Assembly: GCA_946699065.1 (NCBI GenBank) | Contig: CAMPDV010000144.1 | Span: forward strand, 124,001-188,000 | Length of the DNA: 64,000 bases | Source of the DNA: Loxodes magnus | Lineage: Eukaryota > Ciliophora > Karyorelictea > Loxodida > Loxodidae | Direction of reading: 5' to 3' | Part shown: positions 1 to 11,046 of the stretch, in pieces | How positions within the stretch are numbered: position 1 is the first letter of the stretch | Layout: each line of letters opens with the position of its first letter | The notes under the pieces: generated by a model | What the model was told of the DNA's origin: nothing | The model's input: the letters and a program-made list of their open reading frames with translations, nothing else | Databases searched by the model: none | Translations under genes and position numbers: made by a program

Positions 1-1755
1 GAAAAGAATAACTAATCATAGGCTATAAAGAAAATACAACTAGATGATAGACAAAAGATATACAAGTTAGCTACTACTCATGCTCATTTTCATTTACTAA
101 TATGATAGCCCATAATCCATCTAGAGTATATTATCCTTTACTTTTATTATGAAAATATTTCTATAGCAGGATGTTTTTGTAAGGATGAATAATCTAATCC
201 TTTAAAAAATGAATAGATATTTCTTTCAAGCTACAGGATAAAACTCTCTTACTTACTTATCAAAAAGCTCTGCTGAACTATAAATAGAAATAATGTCTTC
301 TTTCCTCTTCTAAAATGCAGCATTTTATGTACTTCCCATTACTTTAATAAAGATATAATTATCTTATCATTATTTAGAGTCAAACGATTGAAATATAAGT
401 ATCTTTAGTAAGTATATTAATCTGAAATAACTTACCAAGAAGCTTTTAAGGTAAGGGATTAATAAAGATACTCTATAGAAAATTAGATATTAGATCATCC
501 TCGTTTCGCTCTTCCTTCTTCAATTATTTTTATATTTCATTATCATTGAATCAAACTAATCCTTCTAACTTAATAACTGCTTCTTCTACGATATGACGTG
601 CTTTCTAATATAAGACTTAAAGTTAACTGCATCTTGTTAATCTAGCACTTATTCTAGTGGATAATTCTTATCTAAAAAATCAAGAACTGCCTTTTAAGCT
701 TTTCCGATTGTATGCTTTTCAGACGGAGAATAAACTAGAGGATCTTCTTTTTATAAAACAGATTTACTAATTATCAATACCAACAACTAGACTGAATATT
801 CAAGGAAAGAAAGTCTCTTATTATGTATCCTAGTTACTTTTTGACAATAGACTTAGTTACATAATTAGCACTAAATGCTTTTAGTCTTTCAATAATATTA
901 TTAACATTATAATATAGTTGGATCACTTAAACTTTTACGTTTGAATCTAAACCAGCATATTTAGGGGTTAATTTATTAAAAGAGAAAGCTATTTGCTAAT
1001 CTTTCTTCATCCTATAAATTTGCTCTAGCTTTTATTTCGAAAATCAACACAATATACTAAGTTTCTTTCCCACCTGCAACACACTAACTTTCTTAAGTTA
1101 AACTGTCTTTTATTTAGTTCAGTGTTCTTAAAAATAAAGAATCAATGAACTATCATAAAAATTAAATGATTTGAAGCAGAATTCCTTTATGAATCCTAGC
1201 CACAAGTGAATTTCTTTATTTCTTTGCTTGCTGCCTCTAAAACTAGATAATTTACTTTAGTTGGTAGTTTGTATTGCATCTCCTTATTCTTTAACTAATT
1301 AGTATCTAACTAACAAATTGGTTAAGATATTTAAATTTGATGACTCAATATTTAACTTATTATTTAAGATCTTTGTATAAAGAACCAAGATATGTGAAAT
1401 AATTAGCTCAAGTCTTTTTTCCAATTAATCTCACTCTCTTTAATAATACTTCCTAACTTTACTTATTAATACTAATCTAATTAGCCTTATTCTCTATCTA
1501 TCTCTTCTATACATCATTCTCTCTTGATGGTTGCTTAGATATCAACCATAAGTTTGTATGAAGTCAGCAAATTTTCTCACATACATTGCATCAACTATGG
1601 TTATTCATAATTGATTTATCCCTCTAAGTAGTATAGAAACCCTTTACTACTTCTTATACTAACTTATACTTAACCACTAACTAAGTAAAAGCTTAGTTTC
1701 CATTAACTACTTCAAAGGCCTTTTATCAAATTAAGCGTTTTAATTATCAAACCAT
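1..1755 (-). CDS. Cysteine-rich protein of unknown function, cut by window edge
   Basis: One frame stays coherent from an ATG at 1755 to the left edge, with TAA/TAG read as Gln and TGA as Trp. Near residue 50 is WCNVCEKICWLH, a CX2CX3C...H cluster. About 250 residues further is CQLCNQVYCQK followed by TRIHNKRL, a second CX2CX4C cluster with a downstream His, reminiscent of RING or B-box zinc fingers. After this comes a charged helical stretch (EKHTIGKAQKAVLDFLDKNY). I do not recognise the family. The start lies 90 bp from the divergent ATG of the coiled-coil gene on the other strand, typical of the compact spacing here. The 3' end is outside the window. The zinc-finger reading is inference from cysteine spacing. 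Confidence 0.5.
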
Positions 1756-1845
1756 TGAAAAAGCATATTCTTAATACCTTCAAATACCTACCAAATTAAG
1801 CTTTCTCTCTATTTTCAAAAGTTAATAAGAAAGCAAGTAAAGGGG

Positions 1846-3718
1846 ATGATAGAGTTAAGCTTAAAGGAAGAAGAGTATTAGAGGGATTTTGATAGAGGAT
1901 AGAAGTATCGATTAGTAAGTTAAATGCTTTAGATATGCTAATACAGTAAAGAACTTAGATATTTCATAGTTAGACTATATTAAGAATTCTAGAGGCTTAA
2001 GTAGTAGAATGTTTGGTTAAGTAGATGCTAATAAAGTAGTAAGATAGGAATAGAGGATTCAGACCTATGAGAGATACTATAATGATAGATAAATAAGAGG
2101 TTTTAGGATTAGTATTTAAGAAGGCATAGTAAAGAGAAAGCCATTAAATAAAGAAATTACTTCAGCAAAAATAGACTTCTTAAAGTTTCCTTTGTAGTTT
2201 AAATATAAAATGTCAGTACGAGAAAGCAATAACAAAGCAATAAAAGGAAAAGAAAGTAACAAATAGAGTATTTAGAATCTAAATATCAGCTTTGAGTCAT
2301 ATGATAACTACGAAACTAGTAGGAAGATAACTTCAGAGGCAGTTAAGAAATGCAAAGAGTTAAAAGAGGTTAATACTTATTAAATAAAGAACGTTTAATT
2401 ACTCTAGCGGTAAGGTGAAGAGTTAGAAACTAAGCTTAAGATGATGAGTAATAACTTGGTAGAACTGTTAAACCTACTAAAATCATAGCAGCATAACTAG
2501 TAATCATATGAGTACTACATCCAATAGTTCTAGAAAGAGAAGAAGCCAGGTTAGGAAAATAATGGGTTACATGCTGATGATTAAGCCTTGTAAAGTATCA
2601 ATTTTCATATGTAATAACAGATTTAAAAACTGAATGAAACCTATGAAGAAGTGGATAAGTATCTGCTAGAAATGGAAGATGAGCATAAGGAAATTGATAA
2701 CTAGATAGGCAAACTCAAAAAATAGTATAGGTCATGTAATCAATAGCATTAGCTAAACTTAGAGGTGCTTGAGGAAGAGTGTCCTTCTTAAAAAAACTTA
2801 GAAAAGAAGGTATAGGAGCTACAGAATAAAGCTGAGTAGTATTATGAACGAATTATCTCTTTAAGTGATGTGATTAGTAAATATGAGATAGAAAAATAGA
2901 AAAATTCTCAGCTAATTCTGCTACTAAAAGAGAAAGAGCAGACAATTAAAAGACTAAGCAAAGATTTGTAGAAATATACTAACGGTAAGATAAATGAAAA
3001 AATAAAATAGACTGATTAGTCTACTTAGGGAGCGTAGTAAAACATGAATAGAGCTTATTCTGATAAAAGTCTATTAGATCATCTTAACAGCAATACAGCT
3101 CAAAATTTAAAAAGCGCTGCTAAAATTTTACAAACTGAAGAAAAAGGTAAAGTATAAAGTAAGATTAGCCTAATGTCGGAATAAGAAAGTAGCAGGAAAA
3201 AAATAAAGCAGTAAGAAAGAGAAATAAAGGAGTTAAAGAGCCATATCTAGGCATTATAGAGGAAAATCTATGAATAGGAATTCTAACTTCAAGCTTAGAT
3301 CAGTTAAAGAAATTCATTAAAATCACACTAAGAGGTCTCAAATATTTAAAATTACAATGATCTGTAAAAAAAATGTAACTAGCTTCAGGAAACCCTAGAA
3401 TGATCGGAAATTAAAAACAACCTGCTGTTAAGCGACTTGGAGAATTCAAGAGAGTTTATGACTACTTTATAACAAAAAGACATGGAAATAGCTTAGCTAA
3501 AAGAAGAGCTGTTTAAATATAAGGCTATCTAGCATGATATACAGTTAGAGAATGAAAGGATAAATAAGACATTTGATGGAATCAACAACAGTTTCATTGA
3601 TTGCTGGTGAGAGGAGTGTAATTTCAGTTCTAGAAGCATAAAGAAAGGGAAAAATAATTAAAGAGAAATGGAAGCATTTAATCGATAGTAATAACCTGAT
3701 ATTATTAGTTCTATATGA
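1846..3718 (+). CDS. Coiled-coil protein
   Basis: The main frame, clear from about 1930 to a TGA at 3716-3718, encodes about 600 residues that are almost all charged heptad-like coiled coil, for example KKVQELQNKAEQYYERIISL and LQQKDMEIAQLKEELFKYKA. Dozens of TAA/TAG codons sit at Gln positions, and an internal TGA near 3607 reads as Trp before the terminal TGA. The 5' end is uncertain. ATG 1846 (MIELSLKEEEYQRDF) is in another frame and would need a small intron of length 1 mod 3, for example 28 nt ending near 1929. The first in-frame ATG is about 2008. No other domain was recognised. A cytoskeletal or scaffold role is only a guess from the coiled coil. Confidence 0.65.
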
Positions 3719-4085
3719 CTTTCTTTTTCCTTAAATAATCACTTCTTTATCCTCACTAAAAATAGCTAAACAGAACATTTATTTTGGTAGTTAACTAAAT
3801 GAAATATTAAGCTACATTGGTTTGAGGTATCGTAAGTAATATAAATTGGCTATATTAAAGATATCTAAAGTTAGAGGACTCTAACTAGAGATGCTAAGTT
3901 TTATGATATAATCTAGATTGTTCAAGTTAGGGACCTTCAATATTTGAGGTATGAAAGTCAAGTCTAAGAGTATAATTTATGAACAGTCTACTACTACCAA
4001 TTACTAAAAGTTCATTAAAGGCTATAATATATACATAAAATAACTTAAGGCAATCGCCTTATATAGTTATAAATAGTATATTACT
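3719..4085. other. Short convergent intergenic region
   Basis: About 370 bp between the TGA of the plus-strand coiled-coil gene and the first in-frame TGA of the minus-strand coiled-coil gene. I see no RNA gene or repeat. Confidence 0.4.
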
Positions 4086-5873
4086 TCAATAAAATTAGCT
4101 ATATAAGGTTGTAGTGAAAAAGTATAGTTGATATAGAATATTAAGAATTAGGATATAATCATTTAATAAGTTTCCCCAGTTAATTAGTTCTAGCATTTAA
4201 TTAAATACAAATAGAGCTTCTATATTGACTATGCAAATCTGTAAATGCAGGAATATATGTTATATGTATTAACTCTAAGATATATAGCTGTTTTATAAAT
4301 TTGGAATACAAAATGAGTTAAAATCTATTTTATAAAGGCTATAAGAGTAAATTTTCTTTATTTTTCTGTTCTGTTCAGAGTTTAAATTAGAACGTTGCTA
4401 GGACTAATTGTCAATAAAGTAAGATTACACTTATAGAGTTAACTTGATTAAAATACTCACTTTAGCGTTTATTCTATGATGCCAAGAAAACTTCAAGGCT
4501 ATTTATATAGTTTTGACTACTAATTGTTAACTAGTTTCCTATCTTAACTACCTTATCAGTGTAATTCTAAAAAAATAAAGATTAGCTGCTGGGCTATTCT
4601 TATTAATGTTTATTGATCCTGCCTTTTGCTATATATCTAGTATACTTATTAGCTTTTTAATACTAATCTCATATTTTAAAAACATTAAAATTACTATTTA
4701 AAACATTAAGAGCAAAAGTAAGGAAAATACATGAGACTATGAAAGCAAGGGAATTAGTTAATTAAGTTAGTTACTAATTCTTCTTTTTACCTTTATTTTC
4801 TTATTATTTTTTTAATTATTGTTCTCTTAAGATTTGTTCTTACTTTCTTGTTTTAGTTTATGCTTTTAGTGAGCTAAGTAATAATGGTCGTTACTTTAGC
4901 TTCTTTTAATTTGGTGAGCTTTTTATGCTGCTTCGATGTTTTATTTTTTTCTTTATTCTCCGCTTGCTTTTTTTTCCTTGATCTGACCTTTTTTGTTTGT
5001 TGGCTTTTTACTTGGAGATTTTTCGTTTCTCAAAGTCTAAGATTTGCCTCTTTTTTTATTCTGAATCTAGCTTTAAATACTTTTCAGCAATATTTAGTTG
5101 TTTTCTTTTACAATCATGAGTTCTTATTATAACGAGAAGATTAAGCTTTTTTGACTGCTTCTAATCCTCTCACTCTTCTCAAACTAAATCTACAATATTT
5201 CAAACTTCTCCTTTAGAGTCTTAAATTTGTTAAGTGTCTCTTCTTGGCTTTACTCCGATTTCTGTAGAGAAGTTAGCTACTTTTGCAGTGAATCCAATTT
5301 TATTTTCTCCAACTGTACCTTCCTTCTATATTTGCTTATATTTGCCTTTTTAATTTGTTTCCTTAGTTCTTAATTAGCAAATTCTGCTTCCTAACTTTAC
5401 CTCTAATAGCTTATCAATAGTTAATTCTATTCTGATCTCTTAATAGCTGAATTTGTGCAGTTTACCTCCTGATTTTCTGATTTTCTTAGCTGCTGAATCA
5501 GTTTAGAGTCTATAGAATCCTAGACAGGTGATAAGATCTCCTAAATATTCGATATTGACTAGAACTTAGGGCTGCTTTACTGCTATCTCTATGAGTTCTA
5601 TAGTAAAGGAAGGCTTACAACTTCACAGACTGATGTCCACAAGATATCCGAGTTCTTATTCTACTCTTCAAATGTTATTTTGTTCTTAGTCTTGCTATTG
5701 GGTATCGAATAAGACTGCTTCACAGCATCAGTGGAGAAAGATCATTCTTAGTTATTGTGCTTTTTGCTTTGTTGATTAGAAGTAACACGCTCTTACCCTA
5801 TCTTGGCTAGTTTCTTGTCTAGTATATTTTCTAGTCAGTGTAAATCTTGCTTATCCAAATATAATACATCCAT
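4086..5873 (-). CDS. Coiled-coil protein with basic C-terminal region
   Basis: The start is ATG at 5873 in AAAATGG context. The protein begins MDVLYLDKQDLHWLENILDK. A polar Ser/Gln-rich region follows, then about 180 residues of coiled coil (KKANISKYRRKVQLEKIKLD; EETLNKFKTLKEKFEILQ), then a Lys-rich stretch (RNEKSPSKKPTNKKGQIKEK). Two in-frame TGAs early on read naturally as Trp (DLHWLEN, NQEWSFS). The coding signal is strong to about 4770. The first in-frame TGA that could end it is at 4086-4088, so either the C-terminus is long and low-complexity or a TAA ends it earlier, as the Condylostoma code would allow. It is divergent from the next gene, with only 61 bp between the two ATGs. Confidence 0.6.
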
Positions 5874-5934
5874 TTTAAGTAAGGCCTTAATAGCTATTGT
5901 TAGAAGGCACTTTAAGTTAGTTATTTTTTATTTA

Positions 5935-7480
5935 ATGAGAAGCTTTAATTAACCTTTAATGTGAGGCTTTGTAGTAAAGACTAGAAATCGAGGATTGCTT
6001 ATCTATCATTTGAATGATAGAAGGCTAGAAGAGATGACTTGGTCCTTTTATGAAATAATGTCAGTTTTTAGTTTTTGCACTTCAATTGTTTTCAGTTCTT
6101 AGGATTATAGGAAAATGAATTGATGTAGAGTTTATATATGGCTGAGAATGCAAATCCCTTTTAATATAATACAGCCTTTTGCTTAAGCTAGGCTATTTTT
6201 TCTTTTTCATTTTATATGGTTAAATAAGCCTGATTTCTCTTTTTAAATACAATGCTTAAAGTGCAAATGAATTTAATTTAGAAGTCATTTGTAATATGCT
6301 AAACGAATGATATAACTGATCTAAATATAAAAATATAGTATTAAATGTTCTTGGTATTAGACTAAGCTTCAATTAAAATGGATAAACATTAAGTATGGTT
6401 CATCTTATTAATCACAGCCTTGCTCTATTCCCTGTACTATAATATCAATTTTAACTTTCTAGGCTATTATTTACAAAAATGATCACTTTTTTATCCAATC
6501 TCTGATACGTTTACCTAGTTTAAGTTACTTAGTTTGCTATGTTGGTATTTAAATGCTTTGAGTATAACTAGTCATGTTACTTTAAATATTTTCCTTTCCT
6601 AGCTTCTAACTAAATCTTACTTAAATAAAGAGCAGCATCAATAGAATATCTTCCTTTTGTTTTCCTTGTCTATCTAATTTAATGCCCTTAAGCTCTTTGA
6701 AAACTTATTTCCCTCTTGTCTTTGATCAAATTCTAATTTCAAGGACTTTGAACTTAAATCTTTAAACCTGCTAAAGATTCAAGCTGATTGTATTGGTTTA
6801 TTAGGAGTAATTTAGCTTTAATACCTTTTAATAGGCTTTCGTTCTCTAATAAAAGGGACAATCAAATCTCTCTAGCTTTAGTAATTAAAGAGTATCTCTA
6901 GAACAGTTCTTAAGGCTAATTCTTAACCTTTAGGCTTAATGCATATAAAGATCAATTGCAGTCTTAATCTGCCCATCTAACCTAGTATCATCAATCTTCC
7001 TTTATACCCTTTAACCTTAATAGAGTGATATTAGCTAATAGTATAGAGTTTCTGTTCCTTATTCATTGGTAAGATGCTAAGTTTCTAATGGCTGTTGTTA
7101 GAATACCAGATATTAGAAAAAAATGATCTAAATACCAGTTAAGTAATATGATGAAATATTTGCTTTTCTTAAGCTTAAGTCTTAATTAGCTATATTAGAG
7201 ATAGAATTAATTAAAGATAGACAAGGCTGATGCATATCTAGCTCTTAGAGTTATTTTATTAGAGTGAGTAATATTGAAGGCGTTTAGCTGAAGTAAAATA
7301 TTTGTGCTTAAATAAGCGAAAAGTGATAAGTTGGTAAAATTTGAAGACCAAAGAAGCTAGAATAATTTTAAGAGACAACTGGAATAAATTTAAGAACTTG
7401 TAAATCTAGAATCTAAGCAAAAGGGTTTAAATGAAGGTTTTAAGCAATTTAGCATTATTTCATTTAACTAGCATAGTTGA
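5935..7480 (+). CDS. Multi-pass membrane protein, two proposed tiny introns
   Basis: Three open segments in two frames join into about 500 residues if 6338-6360 (23 nt, GT...AG) and 7268-7287 (20 nt, GT...AG) are removed. The exon lengths then total 501 codons, ending at TGA 7478-7480. Hydrophobic segments include FFLFHFIWL, VWFILLITALLYSLYYNINF and CIGLLGVIQLQYLLIGF. The C-terminus is coiled-coil-like (FEDQRSQNNFKRQLEQIQEL). The start at 5935 gives MRSFNQPLMWGFVVKTRNRG. An alternative start is ATG 6378 (MDKHQVWFILL), which has the better AAAATGG context and needs only the second intron. Family not recognised. Intron positions are inferred from frame and GT/AG only. Confidence 0.5.
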
Positions 7481-7620
7481 CTAATTTCCTTAGAGCATCA
7501 AACTCAATTTTCCTTTTAAATTAGTTTGAATTGCTCAGATGAAATTTCTTTCCTCTTCAATGAGTAAACAACATAGATGGGAATATAAATAATAGTTAAG
7601 GAAGTTAAAATGAATTACAA

Positions 7621-8384
7621 TCACTTTATGACCACAAAAAAAACGATAAGAGCTAAAATAGCAGCTACTATAAAAGCAATTAGAGCTATACATTTAGCCT
7701 TTCTGTTCGTTGAGCGCTGATATACTTGTGCTGTTACTAATTCTACGTTTGCTTATTAAATCTCTTCATTACCAATTTCAATATGCTCCTCTATCTTGTT
7801 AATGCCTTCTCCTTACTCTAAAGTAATTTCGTTCAAGTCTTTGAACATACCACCAACTTCACGCATATCCTTTTCAAGTAAATCTATTTCTATTTCCCTT
7901 TATGCTAATATAGTTTCATCCGCATCCCCAAGATCCTCTAGCAAAGGACAATTAACATCTTATAACTCTTCACTTGAGTCAGTCATTAAGCTACTTTAAC
8001 TTGACATTATATTAGATGATCTTGTATTAGTAGCCTATCTCTATTTCTATGTCACTCTCCTAGTAAGTGCTCTATTTAGCTCCTTCTCTTTTACTAATTA
8101 CTACTACTAAGCATTTTCATACTACTTAAGCAACTAAATAGAATAATTACAAATGAAAAATCCTTCTTAAGCTTCACGATTTCAGGTGTTTATTCCTTTG
8201 CAGCTTAAAACATTTGAAATATCTTTTTGCTAATATCATGAGACTAATTTCGTTTAAGCGAGAGTTGCCTTCTAAACTAAACATTATCTGCAGCACTTTC
8301 TAGCTAATTAGTATGCTACTACTGAGCTTATATTGCCTTCTAAAATTATAATATCTGCTCTCTTATTAACTTAGTTTAAGCCAT
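7621..8384 (-). CDS. Qa-SNARE, syntaxin (endosomal/PEP12-syntaxin 7 type)
   Basis: A complete 248-residue syntaxin. Exon 1 (78 codons) starts MAQTKLIREQILQFQKAIQA and carries the Habc bundle, including DISKKIFQMFQAAKEQTPEI. After a 17-nt intron come LLKQYENAQQQQQLVKEKEL, a Ser-rich linker, and the SNARE helix (about residues 158-222: REIEIDLLEKDMREVGGMFK, then LNEITLEQGEGINKIEEHIE). A single C-terminal membrane anchor (CIALIAFIVAAILALIVFFV) follows. The protein ends VVIK-TGA. The zero-layer glutamine in LEQGE is encoded by TAA, which strongly supports the code. Syntaxins of this length and layout drive membrane fusion in the endosome/vacuole system; the subtype is inference. It lies 67 bp downstream of the next minus-strand gene. 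Confidence 0.92.
8134..8150 (-). other. 17-nt intron in the syntaxin gene
   Basis: The sense sequence GTAATTATTCTATTTAG begins GTA and ends TAG. Removing it joins KLKKDFSF to LLKQYENAQQ exactly as syntaxin alignments expect and restores one frame of 249 codons including the stop. This is the best-supported tiny intron in the window, because both flanks fall in a family with known structure. Confidence 0.85.
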
Positions 8385-8451
8385 CTTTTATTTTCACTAT
8401 TTAGTTTATCTATCTTTGTTGCTTTTATACTAAAGAGATATCCTTTTGCTT

Positions 8452-9668
8452 TCAAAGGCTTTTAGATTAAAAGGCTTTAAATACTAGAAAAAAACTTTAA
8501 GCATATTGAAGAGTAGGTATGATAGTTTAGTTAACCTTATGTATCCTAGCCTTTCCTAGTAGATAGTTTTAATGCTTAATTTAAAAGCAACTTGACTAAA
8601 AACATAAAGTTTAGTTATGGGAGATAACATTAGTTTATGAACTTAGCGGATTAGCTTCATAATGCAAGCAAGATATTTTTAAACTTAGATATAATCTAAT
8701 GAATATGACTTTTGCTTTACTAAAATTGACAGACTAGGGGTAGCTATGTTATAGAATAGCTTCACCCTTAATTTATTAAAACGTTTTAAGCCTTTCTTTT
8801 ACTTAGCTATTTATGAATTTAGTTTTTCTCAGTGTCTATTTACCATATTAAGCAAAGTTTTTTTACTTTAATGATACAAAAATAAAGAGTATCAATAGCT
8901 ATCTAGTTGTAATTTATTAGTTAGCCTAATTTGTAATCATACTATTGTTATCTTTAAGTAGCAATATGATTATTTAATCATAAGGGTTATCTTTCTTTTA
9001 TTCTATGATAGATAAGTAATACCTCTTGCGTTTTTTCATTTAAATAACCACTCTAAGCTTTCAACTGGCTTACTTGGTTTTTTTCTTTTCCTTTAATTAC
9101 TATAAAGAGTATCAAAATCTAATATCAGGCTTCCTAATCTTAACCCTAAATCTTTCTATTCCATCACCCTTCTTAAAAGTTATTTTTTATCATATACCAT
9201 CAAAAGCTTTAGCAATATTTTGGTTCCTCTAATTAATAGACTAGATCATTTACAGTCATCCATTTAATTATAAAATTTTGATTATATATAAATTATAAGA
9301 AAAGTATCTATCTATCTATGCTATATTCAATGAGATTTATCACTGGTTTAACTTCTTGGAGTGATATACGATAAGTGAATCTCTAAGCTTAAATATCAAA
9401 ATAATAATCTAAATCTATGCCTTATTCTGCTAGTTCTTCTATTTATGCTGTATTTCAAGGCTGCATTTTAGAATAACAAAAAATCAATATATATTTCTTA
9501 GAATTTACTTGATAACCCTTCTCCCTAAAAGAATCTTTTAGACATTAATTAGTCTAGAAGAAAAAATCACTTTAATAAAAATGTTAATGAAATGAAGTTA
9601 CTGATATGAACCAGAAGGTGAAAAAATTCTTCGAGATATTTAATTGTTTTAATGATTATATTTCTCAT
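8452..9668 (-). CDS. Conserved-looking protein of unknown function with two tiny introns
   Basis: Starts at ATG 9668 (MRNIIIKTIKYLEEFFHLLV). Removing 9525-9543 (19 nt, GTCTAAAAGATTCTTTTAG) joins LLDQLM to EKGYQVNSKKYILIFCYSKM. The next stretch reads NTAQIEELAEQGIDLDYYFD. Removing 9229-9253 (25 nt), or only 9241-9253 (13 nt), brings in RNQNIAKAFDGIWQKITFKK and GDGIERFRVKIRKPDIRFWY. The exons sum to 391 codons ending at TGA 8452-8454. Codons in each exon are purine-first, unlike the alternative frames. It lies upstream of the syntaxin gene on the same strand. No family recognised; the C-terminal third is low-complexity and less certain. Confidence 0.55.
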
Positions 9669-10300
9669 ACCAATTCTTATTTGCTTTTTCTTTGTAATTT
9701 TCTTCTTAGTTATTGCCTTACATCTTTTTTAAACTTTAGAAATTGCATGCATTATATTTAAATTTTTATTTTTCCCTGATTTTTTATTTCTAAAGATAGA
9801 AATTTTTAGAACTATTTATAAAAGTGCTTCATTAAATAGAATTTATAGCATTGTTTATTTTTAAAAATGTAAAATTAATATCAAATTTTTTGCAATTATA
9901 AAGCATAACTATAAAAGTTCTTAAACGAATTTTACAGAATATACTTTTATTATACAAAAATACGACTAAGTTAAATCCACTATAGTAAAATAGACATAGA
10001 TAATTAAATCTCTTGCCTAATCACTAGTAAGGTAAATCTCACAAATAAAGTAAATAAATACTTTGATTTTTTATTTTCTATGTCGATTCTATGAACATTG
10101 AATCTAAAATTTCAACTTGCATTAGCAATTAAGAAATCAAGAGATCTAAAAGATTGTATTACTATAAGAAATCACAACTTTCAGTAAGTAACTGTAGATT
10201 TAAAATATAAGAGAAAACAAATTAAATTGATCTTTAATTAAAAATTTATTGCGCGTCCAAATACAGTAAATATAGAAGAAAACAGGAAAATTCGTATAAA
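9669..10300. other. AT-rich intergenic region
   Basis: Upstream of the minus-strand gene starting at 9668. Low-complexity A/T sequence; I see no gene, RNA or repeat copy. Confidence 0.5.
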
Positions 10301-10303
10301 AAG

Positions 10304-10660
10304 ATGTCAGGATTCAAATCAGAAGTCTTCGCGGCTCCAAAAAAGCAGGAGTTAACGTCATTTAGAAAAGTCTAGGGCCATGATGATACCAAAAAGATCA
10401 CCCATCAAGATGATCTCCCCCTCTGAAGATAAACCTAGTAATCAGGTTAAAAATATAATGCGCTCAGAAGTCTCGAACCTTACTACATAGTAATAAATAA
10501 GCTATGATTAATTGATTAAAGTGGCACCGGACCTCCAGGAAGAGGTAAAAAAGTTGAAGAAATAAAATAAGAAGTTAATGGAAAAACTTGAACTTATAAA
10601 GGAAATAGAATCGAGACTCATGAACTAATCAATGCATTTTTAAATATTTCTTTTATATGC
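10304..10660 (+). mobile_element. Retroelement ORF1 copy, 5' part (FAAP family)
   Basis: ATG 10304 starts MSGFKSEVFAAPKKQELTSF. This matches MSKFKSGFFAAPKG of the copy at 24206, and more loosely MVSFKKGFYTTSS (13945) and MDVFKKGFFTTSS (59854). Further on, in another frame, is a coiled coil (QEEVKKLKKQNKKLMEKLEL, then IKEIESRLMN) that also aligns with the 24206 copy. So the copy no longer holds one continuous frame and ends before any zinc knuckle. Surrounding DNA is far more AT-rich than the element. I interpret it as a truncated non-LTR-type ORF1 copy. Confidence 0.6.
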
Positions 10661-11046
10661 TTTAATTCTTTTAAATTAAGTTAATAAATAGTATTTTTTA
10701 ATAATTTTTTAATAATATTTACTATTAATTTTTAAACCCTTAAGTTTTATATAATTCTACTAATGATTTAGGATATAATTTAAATTTAAGTTATACTTTT
10801 TAAAATTTTTATTTAATTCAAAAATTTAAAGGCAAAGTTTTGATTAATTAATATTTTCTAATTTTTTACAAATTTAATTAAAAAAATATTAGTTCACTTA
10901 AGAAAATTGTAATTGTAGTCCATAATAAAAGGATTTGATTATAAATTAACGTTTTAATATTTATATTTTCAATAAAATAATAATGTTTATAGACTTTTTT
11001 ATATCATAATTAATTTCTTTAATTTTAATTTTATGTTTTGCTATAA
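10661..11046. other. AT-rich intergenic region
   Basis: Nearly pure A/T sequence between the retroelement copy and the RING/WD40 gene. No feature seen. Confidence 0.5.

Noticed and set aside
2570-2585. HADD as a reverse-transcriptase YxDD motif
   Set aside because: It sits inside a coiled-coil gene with no other polymerase motif around it.
4884-5132. 82-residue plus-strand open stretch
   Set aside because: It is antisense to the coiled-coil gene at 4086-5873.
8452-9249. Stand-alone gene starting at ATG 9249 (MIQSINQRNQNIAKAFDG)
   Set aside because: Upstream exons with strong codon periodicity join it through tiny introns, so it is more likely the last exon of a larger gene; the ATG may lie inside an intron.
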